Positions 35,021 through 43,361 of a DNA stretch of 64,000 nucleotides are shown piece by piece; within the stretch, counting starts at the first letter, position 1, and each line of letters starts with the position of its first letter. This DNA comes from Xanthocytophaga flava (GTDB taxonomy: Bacteria; Bacteroidota; Bacteroidia; Cytophagales; 172606-1), in NCBI GenBank assembly GCA_030068525.1, contig JASJOS010000006.1:186001-250000 (forward strand), written 5' to 3'. The translations under genes and the position numbers were made by a program. The notes beneath the pieces were generated by a model. The model did no database searches, was not told the DNA's origin, and was given only the letters and a program-made list of their open reading frames with translations.

Positions 35021-36192
35021 GATGCTTGTAAGAGTTTGGTTTCGTGAGTAGTTGGTAAGTCCCATTCTGCAGGATAGTCTGGTAATCCCTCTGTTGATGG
35101 ACAATCGAAAGGTTTATCTCGTACTCTGAACTCTAACTTCTTACCAGATGGGAATTCAAGTACACCATCCCAAGGCCTTTCAGATTCAAAGTCAGATATA
35201 GGATTTGATATTTTGGCGGGTACATGCTTTCTGTTGCTATCGGATTTATGATAGTTATCAAGCTTTTCTTTCAGCAATATTCCATGGTCACGGGCAAGGG
35301 CAAATATGAAGTCTTCTGTAAATCCATATCCGTTCCTTTTCAGTGATTCGTTATACTGATGATCTGTTTGCAGGCGATCATAATCCGGATAGAACTGACT
35401 CAGTGCATGAAACCATTCTCTACCAGATTCGCCCATTGTTGCAGCTAGGGAAAACCCTAGATTTCTCCAATCCTCATAGCTAGATGTCAGATCAATGCGT
35501 TTGTCTGTGATTAGCTCCAGTAGTTGTACCAACCGATCATTGCTAGTACTGGCAGGTTTTGAAACATAAGTAGATTTCTTTTCCTTCTTTACGCCAAAAG
35601 GCTTTGCATTAGGATTAAACTTGCCTTCTTCATCTGGAATGCAGAATCTAAAGTCAGTAGGATTCTTTCCTTTAGAATCGCGTTTGATTTCTTGACCTGA
35701 AGCCTTATCTAATAGCGAGTAGACAAACTCTTGTGCTGCTGTCCATTGAGCTACATAGCTTTCATGATCATAGCAATCCAGATAAATTAAAAGCCATACG
35801 CCATCCCCCCGGGTTGAAATACCAGCATATACTACAAAAAATAGCTTTGCCAGTTCGTCACGTACTTGTGCAGGATAAAATCCATAGTCACTAAGATGAT
35901 CTATATCTATCTGAGTAAAGCCTGAATAGGTTTTCATGTACTTTTCGTACTTAGCCTTACCCTTTTCATCAATAGAGATTTCTTTCCATCCAACAATACC
36001 AGCAACAGTCATACAAGCTGTATGATACATTTTAAGAATCTTTTGATCTTCTTCAGACTTTGCTGCACGTATCCTATCCCTTTCGGTAAAACGTCTGATA
36101 TCCCATGCTAAAACAGCCTTGTACAGCGACACAGTTGTAGGTAACATCGCAGTTGTATTAGGCAAAAATGATATTTGAACATTAAGATTCAT
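35017..36192 (-). CDS. Primase-like protein (BT4734/BF3469 N-terminal plus PriCT)
   Basis: 391 aa. The N-terminal region (about 60-200) has the VirE/BT4734-like layout: YSGFTQIDIDHLSDYGFYPA, GISTRGDGVWLLIYLD and KRDSKGKNPTDFRFCIPDE, the usual origin-binding/primase-like AEP fold of Bacteroidota elements. The C-terminal part (about 225-310) has the PriCT-2 primase signature (YEDWRNLGFSLAATMGESGRE, then WFHALSQFYPDYD). With the VapE ATPase and the iterons it forms a self-contained replication module. Confidence 0.8.
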   Translation of the reverse strand: MNLNVQISFLPNTTAMLPTTVSLYKAVLAWDIRRFTERDRIRAAKSEEDQKILKMYHTACMTVAGIVGWKEISIDEKGKAKYEKYMKTYSGFTQIDIDHLSDYGFYPAQVRDELAKLFFVVYAGISTRGDGVWLLIYLDCYDHESYVAQWTAAQEFVYSLLDKASGQEIKRDSKGKNPTDFRFCIPDEEGKFNPNAKPFGVKKEKKSTYVSKPASTSNDRLVQLLELITDKRIDLTSSYEDWRNLGFSLAATMGESGREWFHALSQFYPDYDRLQTDHQYNESLKRNGYGFTEDFIFALARDHGILLKEKLDNYHKSDSNRKHVPAKISNPISDFESERPWDGVLEFPSGKKLEFRVRDKPFDCPSTEGLPDYPAEWDLPTTHETKLLQAS

Positions 36193-36238
36193 ATTTTATA
36201 TAAATGACTTGTAATCAATATATTATCTACGTATCAAT

Positions 36239-36582
36239 AGGTTGATAGCTATTTATAAAGCAACTATTTTCTATCAACCTTTTTATTATTCCTATCAACC
36301 TGTCAACCTGTTAACTATCTAATTATTAACTACTTATCTCAAAAGGTTGATAGGTTGATAGAAGAAATAGAAAAAGTATTATTTGAGAATCATGTGATTT
36401 TTTATAAACCTGTTATGTATAAAAGGTATTTGTTTGAAAATTCACTGTCAACCTATCAACCTTTGCCTATTAATTCTCTATATTTCAGGTGTTTACACGG
36501 TTGACAGAGGTTGTTAGTAATCATTGAAACAGACCTGATTTTCTCGAAAACATCAACCTTTTTTTGAAAAAACTATCAACCT
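36239..36582. repeat. Iteron cluster, putative replication origin
   Basis: Seven exact TATCAACCT motifs (or AGGTTGATA) at 36239-36247, 36272-36280, 36293-36301, 36344-36352, 36352-36360, 36454-36462 and 36574-36582. Variants lie at 36301-36309 and 36446-36454 (TGTCAACCT), 36499-36506, 36508-36516 and 36551-36559. Several are head-to-tail with an 8-bp step. The region is gene-free, AT-rich and sits between the VapE and primase genes. This is the arrangement of an iteron-controlled origin; origin activity is inferred. Confidence 0.85.
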
Positions 36583-37932
36583 TTATGTTAGCTCGACATA
36601 GTATCCGTAGATAACTTGTCCAGCCTTTTTTAGTGGTTTTTTCTCAAAACCTGCCTTTTTTAAAGCTTTTCCAATTCCTATATCACTTTTTTCTCGAATG
36701 GTTGGAGCAACTAAATCCAAGTGCTTTCTTATGTCTGATGCCATCTTGAATTTCTCTTTATCTTTTTTGGCAGGCGTTACATGTTTTAATATCAGCTCGT
36801 ATTCACTTGTAGTGTGTTCAAACGCCTGATTTCTCCTATGATTTTCTTCTACATCTTTTTGAGAAAGATTGTAGTCAAAACCTTCATTAAGAAGTGCATA
36901 GGCTTGAGAGTATACTTTCCGTATATCACATTGAGTGTAATACTGGAAGTCTATTTTTTTAATCTTAAAGCAAAGCCATCTCACTGAACCTGTCTCATCA
37001 GTCAGAAAACTTTCTGAGTTTGTGGAGCCAACAAAGTTTGCTATCCTTGGAAGTGTTTCAGGCTTTTTAGCGTATGGAGGTCTATATTTTACTTTGTCCA
37101 ATGAGAACAAAGCTTTGATATTATTAATAGTGCTAATACCCAGCATTGCTAACTCGTCCAGATTAATCATAAAGTTCTGGCAAAGCGCAGCAATACCATC
37201 TTTATCTCTAGGATCGATGTTCTCTGTTATGTAGTCTGAAAGCTCAGGAGGGCACAGGAAACGAAGGAAAGTAGATTTTCCATCATTTTGCTTTCCAACT
37301 AAAGTAAAGCATTGTTTATTAAAGCATCGCCCTAATGAGCATGCCAGCATTCTAACAAGAGTCATTTTAAAATGCTTGTTGAAAGCTTTTTGATGTTCTG
37401 CTTTAACAAAAGAGGCAAGGTGTTCTATATAATCTTCTTTTCCATCCCAAGTAGGTAAAGAAGTAATCCATTGTTTGACAGGATTATAGTCCTGTACAAA
37501 GTCACTATTGAGCAAATGTTCAATGTCACCTCCAGGAAACTGATGACCAGCTTGTTTTAAATCAACAGTAATCTGGCTAATATTAGCAGAAGTGTATTTT
37601 CTATGTTCATCATTTGTTCTGCAATATTCTATTTCTTGCTTGATTATGTTACGACGGAAATACCAACGTTTTTGCATAGCCTCCCATAAAATTACTATAG
37701 GAGCTTTTTTCTCAGAATCCGGCTTTTCTTGCTTTTTCTTTTTCGAATTCTCTTTTTGCTTTTGATTATCAGTGGATGTTCCATTAACCTGAGCATGGAT
37801 TTTATCTCTACCTTCTTCAGTAGTGAATTCGTTGTCAACAGCCAACTTGATAGCAGGCTTATCTTGCTCGTTTGTAGAAACTGTTATGATCTTGTTACCA
37901 GTACCTGGCTTAGCGGGTCCATGTCTCATCAT
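36583..37932 (-). CDS. VapE/VirE-type P-loop ATPase (helicase-like)
   Basis: 449 aa. The ATPase domain has FTLVGKQNDGKSTFLRF (Walker A) and FMINLDELAML (Walker B), then VKYRPPYAKKPETLPRIANF and VGSTNSESFLTDETGSVRWL, the signature of VapE/VirE-family proteins found in satellites and mobile elements. An N-terminal Lys-rich linker precedes it. The gene is the first of the replication block; its stop codon abuts an iteron. It probably unwinds or loads at the origin together with the primase. Confidence 0.85.
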   Translation of the reverse strand: MMRHGPAKPGTGNKIITVSTNEQDKPAIKLAVDNEFTTEEGRDKIHAQVNGTSTDNQKQKENSKKKKQEKPDSEKKAPIVILWEAMQKRWYFRRNIIKQEIEYCRTNDEHRKYTSANISQITVDLKQAGHQFPGGDIEHLLNSDFVQDYNPVKQWITSLPTWDGKEDYIEHLASFVKAEHQKAFNKHFKMTLVRMLACSLGRCFNKQCFTLVGKQNDGKSTFLRFLCPPELSDYITENIDPRDKDGIAALCQNFMINLDELAMLGISTINNIKALFSLDKVKYRPPYAKKPETLPRIANFVGSTNSESFLTDETGSVRWLCFKIKKIDFQYYTQCDIRKVYSQAYALLNEGFDYNLSQKDVEENHRRNQAFEHTTSEYELILKHVTPAKKDKEKFKMASDIRKHLDLVAPTIREKSDIGIGKALKKAGFEKKPLKKAGQVIYGYYVELT

Positions 37933-38060
37933 GCTACACCTCCCTTACCTAAAACTTCTATACTATAAAAAGAAGCTGGTGAAACTTCTTTTGTGATTCC
38001 ATTGGAATTGTTGTGAGTAGTCACTATCTTTAATAGTCATTAATTTAAAAAGCATTAACT

Positions 38061-38091
38061 GAAGGGCCGACTTGCAGGAGTCTGGTCCTTC
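38061..38091 (-). terminator. Terminator after the excisionase-like gene
   Basis: A 12-bp stem with one wobble and one bulged T (38061-38072 with 38079-38091), loop TGCAGG; on the minus strand a TTTTTAA run follows shortly. Confidence 0.55.
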
Positions 38092-38145
38092 TTTCGTTTT
38101 AAGAGATACGTTCAGAAGTTTTACTTTGGTAGGGATATGAGGATA

Positions 38146-38400
38146 TCAGGGATTCAATGCAACGTAGGTTGCAGCTTTCTGATCTATTTCTTCATGCGTT
38201 TTCAAAGGATTACTTAACAGCCAAGGAATCACTATCTGGCTATCGAAAAAAAGAGTCTTTCCATTTGGCTTTGAAACACCAGGAACTTTCCCAAGCATGA
38301 CAAGTTTGTAAATATATGCTTGGCCCCAGCCAGAATAGGCCGCTAAGTCTGCAAGTCTCCAGACTCTTTTCTGATCTAATGGAACTGTTGGTAGGCTCAT
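38146..38400 (-). CDS. AlpA/excisionase-like helix-turn-helix protein
   Basis: 84 aa. RVWRLADLAAYSGWGQAYIYKLV followed by GKVPGVSKPNGKTLFFDSQI is the standard MerR-like/AlpA arrangement of element excisionases (helix-turn-helix then a wing, usually ending in a W that here is IPWLL). It lies between the VapE gene and the orphan next to the integrase. It probably directs excision or activates the integrase. Confidence 0.8.
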   Translation of the reverse strand: MSLPTVPLDQKRVWRLADLAAYSGWGQAYIYKLVMLGKVPGVSKPNGKTLFFDSQIVIPWLLSNPLKTHEEIDQKAATYVALNP

Positions 38401-38493
38401 CTTTGTACCGTTTTAATGTGATGGTACAAAAGTGCATATAATGTGAAAGAAGAGATGTCGCAAAAGTCGCACAACTTTCACGACATTTCAGGC

Positions 38494-39447
38494 CTAAGGT
38501 ATCAGAGTGGGATTTTCAGAATAGTAAACGTATGCACTAGCTTCAACTCTTCTTATTAACTCTTTTGCATAAGTCTCTTTTAATGGAGATCCAAAATATC
38601 TATTAAAAACAATAACGGCATTACTTAACTTTACCTTCGCTCTGAAGTATATTCTAGCTTCATCTAGTGCAATCACCAATGCTCCTATAAAAATCCCCTC
38701 ATTAGTACCAACGAAGTCTCTTACAAGACGTACTTCACCATTACTATTTCGCTCAATGAAATGCATTGATTCTAAATGCGTTAATACTTTTTTTCCATCT
38801 TGCCTGCTATTAAATAGATCAATTAAATCTTCATAGTAGTCTACCTTCTTTTTCAGTTGTCTTTGATCTTTCTGAATTGAGACTTCAAAAATTCCTTTTC
38901 TGATTTCAATAAAGCCTAAAAGTTTTTTAGCGTATTCTGATATATTTTTCTCATATAATAGTTCTCTTTCTTTCCATGTGAAAAACCAGTTATTGCAGTA
39001 TTGTAGTCTATCTTCGGTATCCCACAAAGATCTAAAAAAGACATCTATAGACTCTATGAGAATTTCAAAGTTGAACTTCTGTAACCATTTTTCTTGAGAT
39101 AAATATATTAATCCTAAAAGTTGATCATTTGAGTCTATTTTTTGCTGGTTCAATATAAACTCTTCCTCAGTAAAAATTCCATCCTCGTTTAAAGGGATAG
39201 GTAGTATATCATGTTCATGTCCGAAGTACCTAAACAACATTCTATTTGCTTGTCCTACAAAACCTGAATAACCATACAAGATGAAGAAACGAGTAGGTAG
39301 AAGTAGTCTTAAATGCTCTCTCAACAAAGCCCAATATCCTTCAGAATTATAATATTCTTTTACTAATTGTGTATGGAGTTCTTCACGATATTGTTTCTGC
39401 ACTTCATAACGAACCTTAAGTAAAGCATCTTTTTTATCTTGTTCCAT
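38494..39447 (-). CDS. Orphan protein next to the integrase
   Basis: 317 aa, soluble, helical; no family recognised. It starts with a Lys/Gln/Glu-rich helix (EQDKKDALLKVRYEVQKQYRE) and contains aromatic clusters (LPTRFFILYGYSGFVGQ, NNWFFTWKERELLYEKN). It is squeezed between the excisionase-like gene and the integrase, 8 bp after the latter's stop; cargo or defence genes are often found at this spot. No nuclease, nucleotide-binding or membrane motif is seen. Confidence 0.65.
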   Translation of the reverse strand: MEQDKKDALLKVRYEVQKQYREELHTQLVKEYYNSEGYWALLREHLRLLLPTRFFILYGYSGFVGQANRMLFRYFGHEHDILPIPLNEDGIFTEEEFILNQQKIDSNDQLLGLIYLSQEKWLQKFNFEILIESIDVFFRSLWDTEDRLQYCNNWFFTWKERELLYEKNISEYAKKLLGFIEIRKGIFEVSIQKDQRQLKKKVDYYEDLIDLFNSRQDGKKVLTHLESMHFIERNSNGEVRLVRDFVGTNEGIFIGALVIALDEARIYFRAKVKLSNAVIVFNRYFGSPLKETYAKELIRRVEASAYVYYSENPTLIP

Positions 39448-39455
39448 AATAATAC

Positions 39456-40541
39456 TTATGATTCGATTATAATATCTGGTAGTCGATTAACGGCTTGTTG
39501 TTTCATACTATCAGCAACTCTGACATACTTCTGTGTATGCTTGGTAGTAGTGTGACCTAATAGACTGGATACAGTCATTAGATCTGTCTGATAGTAAAGT
39601 AGGTTAGTAGCAAAAGAATGACGGGCAACATGAAAAGTAACATGCTTTTGCACACCTGCATGTTTAGCCCATGTTTGAATGGTTTTCCCCGTTGAGCGTT
39701 GACCAGGTAAATTAAACACTTTATCAGTAGATGCTTGTGGCTCACCAATAATTTGTAAAGCAACTGTACTCAAATTGATACGAACCTTGTGAGGGCTTTT
39801 CTTTTCAGTCTTTACCTGGATAAAGGAGAGTTCGTTACCATTGATATTACTCCACTCCAGATCCTTGATGTCAGCAAATCGTAAGCCTGTATAGCAAGCA
39901 AATAAAAAGGCTTTCTTTACTTGTTCGTTCCCGCATTTTGTTTTAGCCAAAAGTTGAATCTCCTCAAAATTTAGTACATCTTTTTTTACACTTTCAGGTA
40001 TACTAGTCCTTATGTCATCTGTTGGATTGAAGGTTAAATACTTTTCTCTAACAGCCTTTTTGATGAGTTTTTTAAACCTGGAAAAATAAGTAGATGGAGA
40101 ATCTCTTTTCAGCTTACTTTCTAAAAAGTCTTTAAAATCAATGCAGAATGATTCTGTAATTAGAGAAGGCTTTAGGGTATCTTTTTTGATTGTTTGTTTG
40201 ATAAACTCCTTAAAATAAGCAAACATCGCTCGCACAACACGTATATCTTTCTTGTTATAGGTTGTCACCCAGTTCTCTGCATACTCAAGAAAGTTGACAT
40301 TACGCCTAAATATTGGATTCTCTCCATGTTCACTGGCTAGCTCAGCTTGTTGACGTTTATACAGGATGCTCTTTGCCAGATCTTGTATCTCCTTATTATG
40401 TTGTCTCTCTGCTGCATCCTTGGGTTTTTGAAATAAATATAATTTCAGATATTCTTTTCGTCTTTTTCCCTCCGAATAATGGTCCAAATAATAGGAATAA
40501 CGATTGTTTAAGATTGCCTTTTTTCTAAGTGTAATGCTCAT
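39456..40541 (-). CDS. Tyrosine recombinase (integrase)
   Basis: 361 aa. The catalytic set is complete: R221 (YTGLRFADI), K245, H304 and R307 (HVARHSF), H330 (LLGHTT) and the nucleophile Y339 (TQKYVRV). The N-terminal arm and core-binding domains (about 85-185) are of the Bacteroidota phage-integrase type. It lies about 180 bp inside the right attachment site and is transcribed inwards. It should catalyse recombination at the 15-bp core. Confidence 0.95.
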   Translation of the reverse strand: MSITLRKKAILNNRYSYYLDHYSEGKRRKEYLKLYLFQKPKDAAERQHNKEIQDLAKSILYKRQQAELASEHGENPIFRRNVNFLEYAENWVTTYNKKDIRVVRAMFAYFKEFIKQTIKKDTLKPSLITESFCIDFKDFLESKLKRDSPSTYFSRFKKLIKKAVREKYLTFNPTDDIRTSIPESVKKDVLNFEEIQLLAKTKCGNEQVKKAFLFACYTGLRFADIKDLEWSNINGNELSFIQVKTEKKSPHKVRINLSTVALQIIGEPQASTDKVFNLPGQRSTGKTIQTWAKHAGVQKHVTFHVARHSFATNLLYYQTDLMTVSSLLGHTTTKHTQKYVRVADSMKQQAVNRLPDIIIES

Positions 40542-40663
40542 GTTTTACCTTGTTTTACTTTGTATTCTCTTTCTATAAAGATACAAAATTTACTCCATAA
40601 ATGGGGGACATACAAGGGACAAAATTTGTAAAAAAAGGTAAAATAAAGTAAGACAAGTGAAAA

Positions 40664-40699
40664 CAAAAAGCCTACTCAGTTACGAAATAAGGCTTTTTG
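40664..40699 (-). terminator. Terminator inside the right end of the element
   Basis: A 10-bp stem (CAAAAAGCCT at 40664-40673 with 40690-40699) and an A/T-rich flank. On the minus strand it follows the stop of the split regulator's N-terminal piece and ends in TTTTTGTTTT, so transcription entering from the host gene would stop before the integrase. Confidence 0.65.
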
Positions 40700-40709
40700 C
40701 TTCCTGAAA

Positions 40710-40838
40710 TTATATGGTTCTGTACCTGGCCTCAGTACGGATTGATGGTTTGAGTAATCCTATTTCATCATACAGGTGTAGTGTGCGCACACTTACACCT
40801 GCCAGCTTTGCCAGTTTAGTAACCGAATATCGACTCAT
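40710..40838 (-). pseudogene. 5' fragment of the MerR/TipAS regulator
   Basis: ATG at 40838. The 42 residues are the MerR helix-turn-helix: YSVTKLAKLAGVSVRTLHLY, then DEIGLLKPSIRTEARYR, after which the frame enters the element and meets TAA at 40712-40710. Together with residues from 25191-25862 it gives a normal MerR-family protein of about 258 aa. The split is caused by the element and would be undone by precise excision. Confidence 0.9.
40719..40733. repeat. Right attachment site (15-bp direct repeat)
   Basis: Identical to 25848-25862 and in the same orientation. The 5' fragment of the regulator lies to its right and the integrase to its left. Confidence 0.9.
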
Positions 40839-40904
40839 TTGCCACCTGATTTATTGACAGATACAAACATACAGTATGACGTAAGGTAAGAGTCAAGTGT
40901 TTTT

Positions 40905-41846
40905 TTACTTTTTTTGAGGAAGGTCTAGCAGACTTATCTCTGACTTTAGTAGAGTAAGTTCTCCCAGAAGCTGGGTTTCCTTAACGAATGATTCCTTATT
41001 CAGCGCTTGGGCGATTCGGACAATCTCAAAGTTTAGGGTGTCTATCTCTGTTGGCCGGTTATTTTTAATATCCTGAAGAGTAGAAATAAGTTGTCCATCT
41101 GAAAACCGACTGATCTGTAAAAGGCCCTCTACAACCTCCTTGTATGGCAGATCTATTCCTTTTGCATTGGCAATAGCCAGACATTCCCTGATGACTCGCT
41201 GGGCTATCGACAGAGCCTTTTCATTCCGGTAAAAAATACCATTATCAGTGTCCAGCAGTGGACAAACAGAGTTAAACACACTGTTAATTATTGCTTTTTT
41301 CCAGATAATAGTCTGAATATTGGTTTCGGCTCTGAAAGGAAAATAAGTAGTAGTCAGTTGATCTACTATGGATGATAAAGCACTGTCTGTATGCTGGATG
41401 ATACCAATAGGAGAGACTGTAACAGGTTTGAAGCGGACTTGCCATTCGGAAATTACCTGACTTGTTGCAAAAAGCACACAACGGTAGATGTCCGGAAAGC
41501 CATTGACTTCAAAAGGATGCTCTACACCTAATCCATTCTGGAGAATGACAATGGATGAGTTGCCTGTTTTACCTTTGAGTTTTTGTGCGAGTTGGATATT
41601 TCCATACGATTTGTTTGTCAGAACAATAATACCTTTTAGTTCAGATATAGTAGATAAGGGTTCTACCTCAACAGAAGCTTCTACAATTGTTTGATCACTC
41701 AAAGTTACCTGAATAGTTTCTGTTGACCGTGAGCCTGTATCCACGCTTCCCCGTAGCAGAATGACTGTTTTTCCCTGTTGTTTCAGAAACACAGCCAGGG
41801 CTTTTCCTATTGCCCCTGCACCAATGATATAGATAGTCTGGTTCAT
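40905..41846 (-). CDS. Ketopantoate reductase family protein
   Basis: 313 aa with the N-terminal NAD(P) fold IYIIGAGAIGKALAVFLKQQG and the ketopantoate reductase signatures LTNKSYGNIQLAQKL, VILQNGLGVEHPF and IIWKKAIINSVFNSVCPLLDTDNG. The product would reduce 2-dehydropantoate to pantoate or act on a related 2-keto acid. It is the last gene of a likely three-gene operon with MarR and GNAT genes, only 10 bp after the MarR gene. Confidence 0.85.
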   Translation of the reverse strand: MNQTIYIIGAGAIGKALAVFLKQQGKTVILLRGSVDTGSRSTETIQVTLSDQTIVEASVEVEPLSTISELKGIIVLTNKSYGNIQLAQKLKGKTGNSSIVILQNGLGVEHPFEVNGFPDIYRCVLFATSQVISEWQVRFKPVTVSPIGIIQHTDSALSSIVDQLTTTYFPFRAETNIQTIIWKKAIINSVFNSVCPLLDTDNGIFYRNEKALSIAQRVIRECLAIANAKGIDLPYKEVVEGLLQISRFSDGQLISTLQDIKNNRPTEIDTLNFEIVRIAQALNKESFVKETQLLGELTLLKSEISLLDLPQKK

Positions 41847-41856
41847 CTTTCTCTGT

Positions 41857-42348
41857 TTAGGTAGTTGTTTTCCTTTTTTCAGTAATTTCCTGAGCTCTTT
41901 GAGAAAAGCTTTTCTTCTTTAACTGTTCTTCTACTTCGATAATAGCCTGCATTAGATTGTTCTGCGTGTCGGTAAGGTCTGTAATAGCTTCCGTTATTAT
42001 TGACCAGACAGGTTTCATCTGTTCTACCAGTTGCTTGCCTTTATTGCTTAGCAGTATCAATCTTTTTCGCTCATCGGTTTTGTCCCGTTTGGATTGAATG
42101 AGTTTCTGCTTTTCCAGTTCTTTTAACAAACTGATTGTGGATGGATGGGTATATCCGATTTCTGCTGCAATTTCAACTACACTTAGTACCGTTCGGCTAT
42201 GTAAGGCATACATAACAGGAAACCACTTAGGTTCAAAGTCGATCTGATGGGCTTTGTATATCTGCTGTCCATCTTTACGAATGAGTTCGCTGAGTCGTTG
42301 TAGTCTGCTTGCAATGGCTAATAAGCCTGCTTCATCTATAGTGCTCAT
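41857..42348 (-). CDS. MarR family regulator
   Basis: 163 aa from ATG at 42348 (an upstream TTG at 42354 is less likely). Winged helix-turn-helix: LSVVEIAAEIGYTHPSTISL, wing SKRDKTDERKRLILLS with the D-E-R-K pattern, then a long dimer helix. It overlaps the GNAT gene by 17 bp; MarR plus GNAT pairs are common. A perfect palindrome upstream of the operon is its probable operator. Confidence 0.85.
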   Translation of the reverse strand: MSTIDEAGLLAIASRLQRLSELIRKDGQQIYKAHQIDFEPKWFPVMYALHSRTVLSVVEIAAEIGYTHPSTISLLKELEKQKLIQSKRDKTDERKRLILLSNKGKQLVEQMKPVWSIITEAITDLTDTQNNLMQAIIEVEEQLKKKSFSQRAQEITEKRKTTT

Positions 42349-42847
42349 AATCAACTTGATTTAAATGCAGGTGATAGAATAGTGTATCAACAGGCATAAT
42401 CGGGAAATAGGAGGGAAGCGCTGATTTAAGTAATGGCTGAAATCCATTTCGTTCATAAAAACGCTGGGCTGCCCGTAGTACTTCTACTGTTCCAAGATAA
42501 AGATCCTTAATCTGGTGTTCTTTGCTGTATACAAACAGAATTTCCAGTAAGCTTTGTGCTATACCATAGTCTCTGCCTCTGTATTCCTTTTTGACAAACA
42601 TTTTTCGAATAGCTCCCGCCTGATGGCCTGTGGCAATAAGTGCAATTGTTCCTACTAATTTATTCTCATCAAATGCACCCCAGAATCCACCGCCTGTATT
42701 GTGATAATAGGTTTCAATATCAAACAGGTCAGATTGAGCTTCCAAGGTGACAGGGATATTAAACTCCAGTTGCTGTATTGGCAGAATCAGTTCCTGAATC
42801 TGCCTGCAATGTTCGTTTTGTAACGGTTTGATGATGAACTTGTTCAT
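42332..42847 (-). CDS. GNAT family N-acetyltransferase
   Basis: 171 aa. The acetyl-CoA binding motif is in KMFVKKEYRGRDYGIAQSLLE, preceded by GFWGAFDENKLVGTIALIAT and followed by LGTVEVLRAAQRFYERNGF, all typical of GNAT enzymes. It starts the operon and overlaps the MarR gene. Acceptor unknown; such linked pairs often acetylate small toxic amines or peptides. Confidence 0.88.
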   Translation of the reverse strand: MNKFIIKPLQNEHCRQIQELILPIQQLEFNIPVTLEAQSDLFDIETYYHNTGGGFWGAFDENKLVGTIALIATGHQAGAIRKMFVKKEYRGRDYGIAQSLLEILFVYSKEHQIKDLYLGTVEVLRAAQRFYERNGFQPLLKSALPSYFPIMPVDTLFYHLHLNQVDYEHYR

Positions 42848-42881
42848 AGACGTTTGTTTTTGTATAAATATATGTAGTTTC

Positions 42882-42901
42882 CTACGTACATGTATACGTA
42901 G
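42882..42901. promoter_or_regulatory. Palindromic operator of the GNAT-MarR operon
   Basis: CTACGTA at 42882-42888 and TACGTAG at 42895-42901, a perfect 7-bp inverted repeat with spacer CATGTA, 35 bp upstream of the GNAT start. It has the size of a MarR half-site pair. Confidence 0.6.
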
Positions 42902-43001
42902 TTGAAAAATATTTTTGTGAAACTTTCAGAAAACCGTCTATGGGCTAGGTTGTTGAGATATTTTTTGTAAATTCTTGTTACCTGCTAAACAAATTGTAAC
43001 A

Positions 43002-43361
43002 ATGAAAGAGCTATTGTATTCAATTGGCTTGCTGGCCTCGGTTAGTATTAGTTTGGGCTGGCTTTTTAAACTTCTGAACTGGCTTGGCGCAGATCAATTG
43101 TTTACTTATGGATTTCTGGGGTTAGTATTGTTGTTTCTTCCATTACTGGCTATTGATCAGTTTAGTACAATGCTGGTTACAAATACAACAAATCAGATAA
43201 AGGTAGGATTGGGATTGGTTAGTGCTTTCTTAACGGGTATTGCTATTGTATGTAAACTGCTTAACTTACGAGGAGCAGACTTACTATTAATTGCAGGCAC
43301 ATTATTGTTTGCGTTTGACTTTTACCATTTTTGTTTTTCCAGATGTACAAAAAGTCACTGA
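43002..43361 (+). CDS. Small GldL-like membrane protein with internal repeat
   Basis: 119 aa from ATG 43002 (a TTG at 42975 is rejected). Four hydrophobic segments are arranged as two similar halves: KLLNWLGADQLFTYGFLGLVLL and KLLNLRGADLLLIAGTLLFAF. The pattern W/L-G-A-D followed by a long membrane helix resembles the N-terminal part of the gliding/T9SS motor protein GldL, but the cytoplasmic part is missing. Function unknown; probably an inner membrane protein. Confidence 0.65.
   Translation: MKELLYSIGLLASVSISLGWLFKLLNWLGADQLFTYGFLGLVLLFLPLLAIDQFSTMLVTNTTNQIKVGLGLVSAFLTGIAIVCKLLNLRGADLLLIAGTLLFAFDFYHFCFSRCTKSH

Larger units (their letters stand above)
25848..40733. mobile_element. Integrated satellite-like element (about 14.9 kb) inside a merR/tipAS gene
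   Basis: Bounded by identical 15-bp repeats and opened at the right by a tyrosine integrase. It encodes an excisionase-like protein, VapE-type ATPase, PriCT primase, an iteron-bearing origin region, a regulator-like protein, two ribbon-helix-helix-like proteins, a tape-measure-like protein, DUF2693-type protein and several orphans. No terminase, portal, capsid, sheath, relaxase or type IV coupling protein is recognisable. It is therefore neither a complete prophage nor a self-conjugating element. A phage-satellite or a reduced prophage fits best; this classification is inferred. Confidence 0.9.

Noticed and set aside
35021..35104. N-terminal extension of the 99-aa gene downstream of the primase
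   Set aside because: It would overlap the primase by about 90 bases; ATG 35020 in an ATGA overlap is the natural start.
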